Source: Mucilaginibacter kameinonensis
GTDB taxonomy: Bacteria > Bacteroidota > Bacteroidia > Sphingobacteriales > Sphingobacteriaceae
NCBI RefSeq assembly: GCF_003675385.1
Contig: NZ_RCWZ01000004.1
Coordinates: 744,001-808,000 of the forward strand
DNA length: 64,000 bases
Direction of reading: 5' to 3'
The position numbers and the translations under genes were made by a program. Below, piece after piece: positions 8,980 through 18,300 of this stretch (within the stretch, counting starts at the first letter, position 1; the number at the start of each line of letters is the position of its first letter). Below the pieces are notes generated by a model. That model was not told where the DNA came from. It did no database searches and saw only the letters and a list, made by a program, of their open reading frames with translations.

Positions 8980-9114
8980 CCTGTAGTTACAAACTACAGG
9001 CATACAAATTCGAAGTCAGAGACTTCGAATAGCTTTTTTATTCTTCGCTTCTATTTTAACGCTGTCCGAAGTCTTTGACTTCGGACAGCTATGCCTGTAG
9101 TTTGCAACTACAGG
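8980..9114. repeat. Left palindrome array of RAYT unit 1
   Basis: Four hairpins: CCTGTAGTT-aca-AACTACAGG (8980-9000), ATTCGAAGTC-aga-GACTTCGAAT (9008-9030), CTGTCCGAAGTC-ttt-GACTTCGGACAG (9062-9088) and CCTGTAGTT-tgc-AACTACAGG (9094-9114). All stems are perfect with 3-nt loops. The array ends two bases before the RAYT stop codon. Confidence 0.85.
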
Positions 9115-9116
9115 AT

Positions 9117-9665
9117 TCAATACAAACAATCTATAATTTGATCTATCTCCGCATAGTTTGACGCGCTCGAATAAATGTAATCTTCCGCACGATAAACCAA
9201 TCCTGCCCTAACCGGATTTTGATGGATGTAATCTATCTTTTGTTGAGTAACAGCGGGCGAAAAAAGTTCAATGAAATGATTATCATGATCCCAGAGTTGA
9301 TAGTGCTCATTCCGGCTGTGCCTGGATGCATAATACTTAAACTGATGTAACATCCACTCTTTGCGGCTTTCGGTATTATTTGATTCGATATCCTCTAAAA
9401 TACGTTTAGCGGTAAACTTCTTACAATCCCTTACAAATGCGCTAATAGTAAATCCATCATCAACAGAAACAATAAGATGCGTATGGTTTGACATAATTAC
9501 ATAAGCATGTAAATGCAATCCCTTATGTTCCTGGCAATACTTTAATGATTCAATTACGATATCGCGATATCGCTGCCTGGAGAAAACATCTATCCAACCT
9601 ACTACAGTAAAAGTCATGTAATAAATCGCTTGCTGATCACGAATTACATAGCCTTTTTTAAACAT
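9117..9665 (-). CDS. REP-associated tyrosine transposase (RAYT), Y1 family
   Basis: 182 residues. The HUH motif is VIMSNHTHLIVS and the catalytic tyrosine motif is QQKIDYIHQNPVRAGLV, the YIHxNP signature of RAYTs. The N-terminus, with YYMTFTVVGWIDVF, is typical of the Bacteroidota branch. Such enzymes nick single-stranded DNA at REP-type hairpins through a 5'-phosphotyrosine link. The length is normal for the family and there is no frameshift, so the protein may be active. Palindrome arrays lie on both sides. A second RAYT at 50926-51471 is clearly different in sequence and repeats. Confidence 0.9.
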   Translation of the reverse strand: MFKKGYVIRDQQAIYYMTFTVVGWIDVFSRQRYRDIVIESLKYCQEHKGLHLHAYVIMSNHTHLIVSVDDGFTISAFVRDCKKFTAKRILEDIESNNTESRKEWMLHQFKYYASRHSRNEHYQLWDHDNHFIELFSPAVTQQKIDYIHQNPVRAGLVYRAEDYIYSSASNYAEIDQIIDCLY

Positions 9666-9693
9666 ATCGCAATAAGTGTTAGGTTTTTATTTC

Positions 9694-9834
9694 ATGTATG
9701 TAGTTACAAACTACATACATAATGATTCGAAGTCAGAGACTTCGAACAGCAATTCTTGTCTTTTTTCTATACTATTTATTCGCTATCCGAAGTCTCCGAC
9801 TTCGGATTTATATGGCTGTAGTTTGTAACTACAG
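9694..9834. repeat. Right palindrome array of RAYT unit 1
   Basis: Four hairpins in the same order as the left array: ATGTATGTAGTT-aca-AACTACATACAT (9694-9720), TTCGAAGTC-aga-GACTTCGAA (9726-9746), ATCCGAAGTC-tcc-GACTTCGGAT (9785-9807) and CTGTAGTT-tgt-AACTACAG (9816-9834). Stem substitutions relative to the left copies are matched on both arms. The array ends one base before the ispF stop codon. Confidence 0.85.
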
Positions 9835-9835
9835 G

Positions 9836-10318
9836 CTACTCCCGCTCAATCAAACAAACAGCGTAAGCAACTACACCTTCCTCCCTGCCTATAAAGCCCA
9901 TTTGCTCATTGGTAGTAGCTTTAATAGAGATGTCCTCTTCGCCGATACCGGCGGCTTCGGCTATATAAGTTTTCATTGCCGGAATATGCGGATTGATCTT
10001 TGGCGCTTCGAGGCATACCATGGCATCGATATTGCCAATAACAAAACCTTTCTCTTTGATCAGCGCCACCACATGTTGTAAAAGGATCAGGCTGCTGATA
10101 CCTTTCCAACGATCGTCTTTATTTGAAAAATGGAAGCCAATGTCGCGCAGATTTGCAGCCCCAAGCAGGGCATCGCAAATGGCGTGTAACAATACGTCGG
10201 CATCTGAGTGGCCATAGGCACCCGCATGGTGCTCAAGCTTTACTCCGCCTAAAACAAACGGGTGATTTTCTTTTAACTGATGTACATCAAACCCAAAACC
10301 TACCTTAATTTTACCCAT
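9836..10318 (-). CDS. ispF: 2-C-methyl-D-erythritol 2,4-cyclodiphosphate synthase
   Basis: 160 residues, the normal length. It converts CDP-methylerythritol 2-phosphate to the cyclic diphosphate in the MEP pathway of isoprenoid synthesis, as a cytoplasmic zinc-dependent homotrimer. Near the start is FGFDVHQL (metal ligands Asp11, His13), then GHSDADVLLHAICDALLGA with His45 as the third ligand, and IKATTNEQMGFIGR near the end, which matches the CDP-binding tail. Its ATG overlaps the porV stop by one base (TAATG), so the two genes are translationally coupled. The RAYT unit abuts its 3' end. Confidence 0.97.
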   Translation of the reverse strand: MGKIKVGFGFDVHQLKENHPFVLGGVKLEHHAGAYGHSDADVLLHAICDALLGAANLRDIGFHFSNKDDRWKGISSLILLQHVVALIKEKGFVIGNIDAMVCLEAPKINPHIPAMKTYIAEAAGIGEEDISIKATTNEQMGFIGREEGVVAYAVCLIERE

Positions 10319-11487
10319 TATCTTCTTGAAGCATTTGTTGTGCCACCAAAACTTGCCGACAAAGTGAAGCGCAAAGTATTGGCCAGGGCACTATTTTGCT
10401 GGCTGGCCGCCAGGTATGAAAAGTCGAAATCAAAAACACTATACTTAAACCCTAAGCCCATGGTAATATAATGCCTGTCGCCTTTGTTAGGGTTTTCGTA
10501 AAAATAGCCCGCCCTCAGCGCAAACTGTTTATTATACCAATACTCAACACCGGGCGAAAAACTGATCTCTTTCAGCTCTTCACTGAAACCACCCGGCGCA
10601 TCACCAAATGATTGAAAAAGACCGGCAGGAACTGATACATTATCATCCTTGCCTTTGATGATATTACCATTCTGATCGCGCAGAGGCGGGGTAGGAACTA
10701 ACAGCTTGTTGATATCAAAAGTTGCAGTAAACTCGTTAACATCATCTAACTGCCAGGTATTAGCCACACCCAACTTAAGGTTGGCCGGTAAAAAATATTT
10801 ATTACCTACATCGCTGTAGCTGATTTTGGTACCAATATTTGATATGTGTGCTCCAAAGGCAAAAAGATTGCCATCACCATAAGGAGCTGTATAGTATAAC
10901 GAAACATCAGCAGCGAAAGCATTGCCCGCTTTTGCGGCCTGGCTTGAGCCGGTAGCAAACGAGATGCTTGAAATATTAGAATGTATGTACCGCGCGGTTA
11001 AACCTAATGAAAAATTATCACCAAACTTACGGGCAAATGAAACATCTAACGAGTACTCATTAGGAGTATAGGTGCCCTGATCGTTGGTATTATCATCAGT
11101 AAGCTGGATAGAACCGTAATTGAAATACCGGAGCGAGGCGCCTAAAGTATTGCGCTCATCAATTTTATGGGCATAGCTTAAATATGACAAGCTGATATCA
11201 GGCACCAAATGCCTTAACCACGGGCTGTATGAAACCGATAACGCGTCATTACTTTCCAAAAACGCAAGCTTGGAAGGGTTCCAGAAATTGGCATTAACAT
11301 CTGGAGACAGCGCCACACCCGCATCACCCATTGCTCCCGAACGCGAATCGGGCGAAATATTTAAAAAAGGTACTTCGGTAGGGATTGCATTAATATTACT
11401 CCCGTTAGGATTTGTTTGCGCCGAGGCTGCAAAAGGTATTAAAAAGGGGGTAATAAAAGCAAGGCCTCGAAATGTAAAAAGCTTCAT
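10318..11487 (-). CDS. porV: Type IX secretion system outer membrane protein PorV
   Basis: 389 residues. A signal peptide with likely cleavage at ASA-Q (23/24) precedes an FadL-like 14-strand beta-barrel. The N-terminal region PFLNISPDSRSGAMGDAGVA, followed by a NFWNPSKLAF segment, is the family hallmark. PorV shuttles type IX cargo from the secretion pore to the PorU attachment complex at the outer membrane. The divergent neighbour 243 bp away is gldJ, a known partner in Flavobacterium, where porU and porV lie next to gldJ. Here no porU lies between them. The gene runs into ispF with a one-base overlap. Confidence 0.93.
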   Translation of the reverse strand: MKLFTFRGLAFITPFLIPFAASAQTNPNGSNINAIPTEVPFLNISPDSRSGAMGDAGVALSPDVNANFWNPSKLAFLESNDALSVSYSPWLRHLVPDISLSYLSYAHKIDERNTLGASLRYFNYGSIQLTDDNTNDQGTYTPNEYSLDVSFARKFGDNFSLGLTARYIHSNISSISFATGSSQAAKAGNAFAADVSLYYTAPYGDGNLFAFGAHISNIGTKISYSDVGNKYFLPANLKLGVANTWQLDDVNEFTATFDINKLLVPTPPLRDQNGNIIKGKDDNVSVPAGLFQSFGDAPGGFSEELKEISFSPGVEYWYNKQFALRAGYFYENPNKGDRHYITMGLGFKYSVFDFDFSYLAASQQNSALANTLRFTLSASFGGTTNASRR

Positions 11488-11698
11488 TTGTAGGAGTTAG
11501 GTTGCAAAATTTTATTGTATGGTATGTAATAGTAACGTGCATTGCCCGTTTTATGTTACATCCCATTTGTTGAAAGTTAAATCAAAAATTCAAATCAACG
11601 CAACTAATTTCATCAATTTTTCGTTAAAACCCCTGATAACTGTACTATTTATTTATAAATAATGATTTACGAGCGTAAGCAACGTATCCATTTTTTTA

Positions 11699-11706
11699 TA
11701 AATTTA
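11699..11706 (+). promoter_or_regulatory. Possible -7 box for gldJ (TAAATTTA)
   Basis: One mismatch from TAnnTTTG, 23 nt before the gldJ ATG, which would give a leader of about 17 nt. No convincing -33 box was seen. The divergent 242 bp spacer also has to hold the porV promoter. Confidence 0.3.
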
Positions 11707-11729
11707 CCACACATTAGAACTGTAAAAAT

Positions 11730-13388
11730 ATGAAAATACTTTTTACTAAAACTGCTTTGGGATTGTTGGCTTTAGGGGCCGTGCTTAGCAGCTGCAGTAA
11801 ACGTGAGCAATCGCAAAAAACGGGGATAACTTATAACGATAAAAATAACGGCGGTTACGAGCGTTTCAGACAAAGTCATCCTTCTCCGGGCCCCGGATTG
11901 GTGCCTATTGAGGGCGGTACCTTTGTTATGGGTGGTAGCGCAGATCAGGATATTACTTACGATTATAATAATGTGCGTCGCAGGGTTACCGTACCATCTT
12001 TTTACATGGACGAAACGGAAGTATCAAACCAGGATTGGCTTGATTACCTGCACTGGATCAATATTACCTTCCCTCAGGACCGCGAATTATATTACAACGC
12101 AACACCTGATACCTTAGTTTGGCGCCATCCTTTATCATACAATGAGCCTTATGTAGATAACTATCTGCGTCACCCTGCATTTCAGGATTATCCTGTAGTA
12201 GGTGTAACCTGGGATCAGGCACAAGCTTATTGCGCATGGCGTACCGATCGTACAAACGAAAATATTTTACGTGAAACCGGTAAACTGGTAGCATGGAAAG
12301 ATCAGGGCAAAAAAGGCGGCGGCGGTGATGCCGGTGCTGCAATTAATGGCCAGCCTTTCAATACCGACATTTATCTGAACGGTCAGATGACAGGTGCAGG
12401 TATCGATGGTAAAAAAATGATGCCAAACCTGAGCCCTAACGCCCAGGCTGGTACAGGTAAAGGCGGTAAAGCCGTTAGGCCGGTACGTATGGAAGATGGT
12501 ATCCTGAAACAAGCTTACCGCTTGCCTTCAGAAGCTGAATGGGAATACGCCGCATTAGCACTTGCAGGTAACACCCAATTTGAAAATATCGACGACGGTA
12601 AAATGTATACCTGGAACGGTATGGGTGTACGTTCGGCAAAAAGCAAAACCCGCGGCTTAATCATGGCTAACTTTAAACGTGGCAGCGGTGACAATGCCGG
12701 TGTTGGCGGTTACCTGAATGATAAAGCCGACATTACAGCTCCTGTACGTTCTTACGCTCCAAACGATTTTGGTTTGTATAACATGGCAGGTAACGTTAAC
12801 GAGTGGGTTGCCGATACCTACCGTCAAACATCATTTGAAGAGTTTGAAGACTTTAACCCTTTCCGTGGTAACGAGTTTACAAACAAGCGTCTTTCAGATC
12901 CAAGCAAAGGCCTTTATGCTAAAGATAAATATGGCAAGCCGATCAAGGATCCTGCACATGCTAACAAAAAATTAAAATATAGCGAGCTTTTGGCCTTACA
13001 ACAGCAAACTACAGCTGCGCAAAGTGCTAATCCAAACGCGCCGCTTTCAACTACGCAAACAGGTTCGCTTCCGGTTGATTCATTGTTGCCTAAAAATTCA
13101 GGTAAAGCATATAACCCTGACGCGAGAGGTGACAAAGATGAAGTTAACAAAGCCCTTTACGGTACAACCACCCTGGTTAACGACCACTCTAAAGTGTACA
13201 AAGGCGGCTCATGGAACGATATGGCCTACTGGTTAAATCCTGCCACCCGCCGTTTCATGGATCAGGACGAATCAAGTGCCGAAGTTGGTTTCCGTTGCGC
13301 AATGACTCTGGTAGGTGCTCCTGAAATTAACCCTAATGGTAAACCTCATTATCCGGTAAAAAAGGCAAAACCTTTTAAAGCAAGATAA
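11730..13388 (+). CDS. gldJ: Gliding motility / type IX secretion lipoprotein GldJ
   Basis: 552 residues, close to Flavobacterium GldJ (about 560). The signal peptide ends with a lipobox, VLSSC, lipidated Cys22. The body is a formylglycine-generating-enzyme-like (SUMF1) fold: VPIEGGTFVMGG at the start, FYMDETEVSNQDW, VVGVTWDQAQAYCAWR, YRLPSEAEWEYAA, FGLYNMAGNVNEWV and VYKGGSWNDMAYWL. A long insert with repeated Gly, Lys and Ala (about 190-265) and another rich in Gln, Ser and Thr (about 420-455) are features of GldJ over GldK. GldJ stabilises GldK and forms the outer-membrane ring of the type IX machine. Adjacent to porV. Confidence 0.92.
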   Translation: MKILFTKTALGLLALGAVLSSCSKREQSQKTGITYNDKNNGGYERFRQSHPSPGPGLVPIEGGTFVMGGSADQDITYDYNNVRRRVTVPSFYMDETEVSNQDWLDYLHWINITFPQDRELYYNATPDTLVWRHPLSYNEPYVDNYLRHPAFQDYPVVGVTWDQAQAYCAWRTDRTNENILRETGKLVAWKDQGKKGGGGDAGAAINGQPFNTDIYLNGQMTGAGIDGKKMMPNLSPNAQAGTGKGGKAVRPVRMEDGILKQAYRLPSEAEWEYAALALAGNTQFENIDDGKMYTWNGMGVRSAKSKTRGLIMANFKRGSGDNAGVGGYLNDKADITAPVRSYAPNDFGLYNMAGNVNEWVADTYRQTSFEEFEDFNPFRGNEFTNKRLSDPSKGLYAKDKYGKPIKDPAHANKKLKYSELLALQQQTTAAQSANPNAPLSTTQTGSLPVDSLLPKNSGKAYNPDARGDKDEVNKALYGTTTLVNDHSKVYKGGSWNDMAYWLNPATRRFMDQDESSAEVGFRCAMTLVGAPEINPNGKPHYPVKKAKPFKAR

Positions 13389-13407
13389 TTTTAACGCATA
13401 ATACATG

Positions 13408-13443
13408 CAAGGCCTTTTCAGAAATGATAGGCCTTGTTTGTTT
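13408..13443 (+). terminator. Rho-independent terminator after gldJ
   Basis: Stem CAAGGCCT (13408-13415) and AGGCCTTG (13429-13436), followed by TTTGTTTT. It lies in the 85 bp between gldJ and the convergent NTF2-like gene. Confidence 0.7.
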
Positions 13444-13473
13444 TATACCACGTTCATTGCTTCAAACATTACA

Positions 13474-13860
13474 TTATCCGTCAATAGGCTCAACCCATTG
13501 GCTTCGCCATGCAGGGGCTTCAAAAGGATCAGCAAAGTACTGCGTTTCATGTATCACCTTCCCATCACGAAACTCCATAATACTTACCGTGTATGCCGGC
13601 TTTTCCTGGTAGTTAATGGTATATTCGGTAATCCACGTATCCCCGCTTCCCAGGATCCTCCTTACACGAAAACCTGACGGTTTACCGGGGTGATGCTCTC
13701 GCAAGGCTTGTAAGTTCGTTCGCCCAAAAATCCGCTCGCCCGATTGTGGATAATCGCAGATTACATCATTATCATAAATATCATGCTCCGCGTTGATATC
13801 ACCGTCTGCTGATGCCTGCCAATGTGCATTCAGGGCTGCAAATATTTGCTCATCTTCCAT
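13474..13860 (-). CDS. NTF2-like (SnoaL-type) protein
   Basis: 128 residues in a single cone-shaped NTF2-like domain: N-terminal helices (IFAALNAHWQASADGD), then YDNDVICDYPQSGERIFGR, YTINYQEKPAYTVSIMEFRDGKVIHETQYFADPF. The final strand pattern GKVIHETQYF is characteristic of SnoaL-type proteins. Members include small-molecule isomerases, hydrolases and pure binding proteins, so the substrate cannot be told. It stands alone between gldJ (convergent) and the SusC/SusD unit, from which a terminator separates it. Confidence 0.75.
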   Translation of the reverse strand: MEDEQIFAALNAHWQASADGDINAEHDIYDNDVICDYPQSGERIFGRTNLQALREHHPGKPSGFRVRRILGSGDTWITEYTINYQEKPAYTVSIMEFRDGKVIHETQYFADPFEAPAWRSQWVEPIDG

Positions 13861-13893
13861 GGTGTTTTAGGTTTCGGTTAGATTTTGTTTTTA

Positions 13894-13926
13894 TAAAAAA
13901 ATCCCGGTGACGTTTCGTCACCGGGA
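13894..13926 (-). terminator. Terminator after the SusC/SusD operon
   Basis: Perfect 11-bp stem (TCCCGGTGACG, 13902-13912; CGTCACCGGGA, 13916-13926) with a 3-nt loop, followed on the minus strand by seven T residues. It is 30 bp after the susD stop. Confidence 0.9.
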
Positions 13927-13955
13927 CATAAGCATTTTAAATCATATAATTATTG

Positions 13956-15329
13956 CTAATAGCCTTCATTTTGTACCAGGTTTTTGTTAGCATTCATTTC
14001 CTGCAAAGGTATCGGGAACACTAATTTAGGTGAATTATATGGCAATGAAGCAACATTTTGCTTAAGGCGTTTTGCATCATGCAAAAAGAAACCACCCTCA
14101 AATGCTAACTCCAATCTTCTCTCTTTTAATATTTGTGCAAGAGTAACTGATGTAAGAGAGCTTAGGTTAGCCCTATTTCTGATCACGTTAATGTCGGCAA
14201 CAGGTGTAGCACCTGTAGATGTGCCTAATCTTGAATTTGCTTCGGCACGGATAAGATAAAGCTCTGCCAAACGTATAACGCGCACGTTTCCGTACAAATT
14301 ATCAAATTTATCTACCCTTAGCGATCCGTCTGAATCCTCATTATATACCGATAAACGGTCATCCCCTTCTTCAAATTCATTAAGAAAGCTACTCTTTAAG
14401 GAAATATCGCCACGGCCACCGTAATCAGCAGAGCCATAAAAAGTATTTAAATCGTTGATACCTTGCTGAGCGGTAACCTGTATAGCAAATATATCTTCAG
14501 AAGTGTTATCAACATGCGCTGCATTTTGATTCGGGAAAGGGAATTCATCAGCATAGTTTGCAACTAAACTATAAGCACCGCTGCTAATTACTTTAGTGGC
14601 TTCTTGCGCCGCTTTAGCGTATTGCCCCTGTTGCAGGTAAATACGTGCAAGGATTGCCGATGCTGAATAACTATTTGCATAAAACGAAACGCTCGTACCA
14701 GCTTTAGCTTCTGCATCAGTAAGATCGGAGATAGCTTGTGCATACACAGCTGCTACAGTTGCTCTGGCAGGGTATGAACTGGAGTTGACTTCAGTTGTAG
14801 GCGTTAAAACTATAGGTACGGCCAAATTTGTATTAGGGTCACCATCGTTCCATGACTTACCAAATAAACGTGCGAGATCAAAGTAAATCAAACCCCGTAA
14901 AAATTTAGCTTGCCCCTCCACTGAGTTTTTATTTGCTGCTGTAACCTTATCAAGGTTGGCCAGCACGTTATTTGCCTGGTTGTTTATGCGATAGGCATCA
15001 AGCCATAATGTATTCACATAAGCATTGTTGATGGGAATTTGCTGGCTTACCATCTGTGTAAGCTCCTGATACGTGCCCGACCAATCTATTACGCTTTGGC
15101 TTGCCATTAAATCTGGCATCAAAAAAATATCGCCTCCGTATACAAATGATAAACCGGCACGGTTGTAAGTACCCACTAATGTACTTTGTACATCCTTTTC
15201 AGTTTTGATGGCCTCGCCTGATTCTATGTAATCAAACGGTTTAAGTTCCAATTGTTTTTTGCAGGCCCCGGCTGTAATAACAATACCGAAGCCAACAATT
15301 AATTTAATATATGATGTAAATCTTTTCAT
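13956..15329 (-). CDS. RagB/SusD-family nutrient-binding lipoprotein
   Basis: 457 residues, shorter than B. thetaiotaomicron SusD (551). The signal peptide ends in TAGAC, with lipidated Cys23. TPR-like helices follow, with FLRGLIYFDLARLFG, an SusD hallmark, and a C-terminal VIRLAELYLIRAEA, ERRLELAFEGGFFLHDAKR and VFPIPLQEMNANKNLVQNEGY. SusD proteins cap the SusC barrel at the cell surface and bind the incoming glycan or peptide. The gene starts 19 bp after its SusC partner. No glycosidase, peptidase or regulator is nearby, so the ligand cannot be guessed. Confidence 0.95.
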   Translation of the reverse strand: MKRFTSYIKLIVGFGIVITAGACKKQLELKPFDYIESGEAIKTEKDVQSTLVGTYNRAGLSFVYGGDIFLMPDLMASQSVIDWSGTYQELTQMVSQQIPINNAYVNTLWLDAYRINNQANNVLANLDKVTAANKNSVEGQAKFLRGLIYFDLARLFGKSWNDGDPNTNLAVPIVLTPTTEVNSSSYPARATVAAVYAQAISDLTDAEAKAGTSVSFYANSYSASAILARIYLQQGQYAKAAQEATKVISSGAYSLVANYADEFPFPNQNAAHVDNTSEDIFAIQVTAQQGINDLNTFYGSADYGGRGDISLKSSFLNEFEEGDDRLSVYNEDSDGSLRVDKFDNLYGNVRVIRLAELYLIRAEANSRLGTSTGATPVADINVIRNRANLSSLTSVTLAQILKERRLELAFEGGFFLHDAKRLKQNVASLPYNSPKLVFPIPLQEMNANKNLVQNEGY

Positions 15330-15347
15330 TTCTTTAGCTTTTAGTTA

Positions 15348-18300
15348 TTACAAACCTATGTTTACGCCAAAAGTGATTGTACGAGGTTGGGGCGCTGAAT
15401 AAAAGTCGACACCAAGATTAATATTACTTGCCTGGTAGTCTGAATTCACCTCCGGATCCCAACCTTTATACTTAGTTATCAGGAATAAATTGTAAGCGTT
15501 TACAAAAACACGAGCCCTGTCGATTTTTATTTTCGACAAGATATTTTTAGGAATATTATAACCTAATGCTACCGTTTTTAAGCGAACATACGAGCCTCCG
15601 GATAAATAACGGCTTGAGGCATTTGCACCATTTGAATAAAACAGTCGGGGTTCTGGAACATCAGTAATATCTCCGGGCTTATTCCAGTACGCCAATTGAT
15701 CAAGTGTTTGGTTATCAAATCCGTTACTTCCATTATCGCTCATATATTGGCCAGCACTGTTAAAAATCTTATTACCAAATGAACCCTGGAAAGTAAATGC
15801 AAGATCAAATCCTGCATATGACAACGTATTGGTTATACCGCCGGTAAACTTAGGGGTTGGGTTGCCCAAAACAACGCTTTCGGCTTTATTATAGTCATTG
15901 GTCTTTGTGCGGTCAATTACCTTACCGTTAGCGTCATGAGTGTTAGTCCAATATAAAGCATCTCCATTAGCCGGATCTACACCTGCATATTCAGGTCCGT
16001 AAAACACACCTATAGGCTGTCCTTCTATTACTCTGTTTAAATCATTGGTACCAATGATCAACTTATTCACATTTGTAACAACGTTTTTGTTATACGCTAT
16101 GTTAAATGCTGTTGACCATTTAAACTTACCTACAAAATTATCTGACGATATGGTTACCTCATATCCCTGATTGTACAACTTACCTATGTTTTGGGTCTGA
16201 GTTGCAATACCCAATGTCTGTGGAACATTGACATCAAGCAATAAATCACGGGTGTTTTTTCTATAATAATCAAACGTTGCTGTTAGCCGATTATTGAAAA
16301 AACCAAGTTCAAGGCCCGCATCGATCTGCGCAGTAGTCTCCCACTTTAAATTGGGATTAGCCAACTGATAAAAGCGTTGTCCGGGAACTCCGTTATAACC
16401 AGCGTCTCCGGAAAATAAACCTAAAGATGCATAGTTTGGAATTTCGGCATTACCTGTTAAACCGTAACTTACTTTAAGTTTTAAATTGCTTAAATACTTC
16501 GAGTTTTTCAAAAAGTCTTCCTGACTAATCACCCAGCCTGCAGAAGCCGCGGGATAAAAGCCGTACCTGTTATTTTTGCTAAACCTTGATGAGGCATCGG
16601 TACGTGCACTGGCAGATAAAAGGTATTTACTCTTATATGCATAATTTGCCCGTGCAAAATATGAAACGAAACTATATTCAGACTGAGATGAATATCCTCC
16701 TGATTTTATTGCGGCAGAAACTATCTGCTTGTATGCATCTGAAGGAAATTGGGTTCCCTGAATATCATTACCCATGTAATGATTATATTCATAGCTTGTA
16801 CCCAAGGTAGCATCTAAGCTATGGTCTGTTCCGAATAAAGTCTTATATGAGAAATAGTTATTTATTGTGTAGTGAATTATGCTGGTATTGGTATTTTCCC
16901 CAAATCCATTTGCCTGGCTTGTATTCCTAAAAGTTGCAGTTCCAGAATAGTTGTCCTCATTTTGATTTGTTTGATCGATACCAAACTCCGATCTGAAAGT
17001 TAAGCCTTTTGCTATTTGCAGGTTTCCGTAAATATTTCCTAATGTCCTATAGATGTTAGTATGAAAATAAGCATTATCAACATTAATTAACGGATTATAA
17101 TAAACCGGATAATTACTTGATGCTCCGGGAGGTGTACCACTCAACAGACCGCTGCGAGGGTCGATAATAGGTGTTACAGGCGATAATGCAACAACTTGTA
17201 ACGGGGTACCAAAAGAGTTATCGTTATCAACGCGCTTATTTAATGAGTGGGTAAAATTAAAGTTCATTCCCACATCAAGATTCTTATACAACTTGGTGGT
17301 TAAATTTAAACGACCCGATGCCCTTGTGAAATTGTTTCCTTTAAGAATGCCTGTCTGGTCAAGATATTGGCCGCCAATATAGTACGTTGTTTTTTCGCTC
17401 CCGCCGGAAACATTTAAGTCATATTGTTGCTGTGGTGCATGCTGAAATGCCTGCTTTTCCCAGTCGGTGTTGGTTTTAGACCAATCTGTACTTCCGGCCG
17501 AATATCTTGTAAACCTACTTTCAACAAATGACTTTTCATCAGCAATTGCGTCTTCAACAGTAGCATAATCTGGGTTGTCAGGATCCTGATTTAAGAAATC
17601 CTGTTTACCGGCCCCTTCGGCCGCACGTTCAAATAAAGCGAGCCATTGTGTTGTATTAAGAAACTTCCTATGACGGGAAGGGTTACTTGTACCCCATTGT
17701 GCCGTAAAGTTCACTTTGGCATCACCGGCTTTACCCTTTTTTGTCGTAATCAATAAAACACCATTCGAAGCCCTTGCACCATATATAGCGGAGGCCGATG
17801 CATCCTTCAGTATTTGTACCGACTCCACATCGTTAAAATTAATATCTGCAAGTGGATCGGTAGCTGCCGAAGTCGTTGATATATCGCTGCTCGTTATGAC
17901 AATTCCGTCAACAACAACCAATGGCTGATTGCCGGCGGTTATAGAAGCATTACCACGGATACTAATTTTAATACCCTGCCCCAGCTTACCATTGTTCGCC
18001 TGGATGTTTACACCTGCCGCCTTGCCCTGAATGGCCTGCTCAAGTGTAGTAACAGGTGTGTTTTGTATTTCTTTCGAACTAACCGTTGCTATAGACCCTG
18101 TAATTGCCTGACGCTGTTGGGTTCCGTAACCTACTACTACTACTTCAGTAAGCTGTTTGGAATCGCTTTCTAATTGCACATTAAGCACCGAACCTGTAAC
18201 AGCAAGTTCAGCTCGCTTAAATCCTAAAAAACTAAAAGTCAAAATTTTTGCTGTTGCCGGCACGCTAAGCTTGTAGCTACCGTTAATATCGGTTTGGGTG

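Larger units (their letters stand above)
8980..9834 (-). mobile_element. RAYT transposase unit with flanking palindrome arrays
   Basis: A 0.86 kb unit made of a RAYT gene and two arrays of four short hairpins, one on each side in the same order. It fits neatly between the 3' ends of the GT2 fusion gene and ispF, so its insertion broke neither gene. Such RAYT/REP units are regarded as domesticated or self-dispersing elements related to IS200/IS605. No target-site duplication was identified. Confidence 0.7.

Noticed and set aside
9722..10081. 119-residue frame on the plus strand over the right palindrome array and ispF
   Set aside because: It translates hairpin DNA and the antisense of a confirmed gene.
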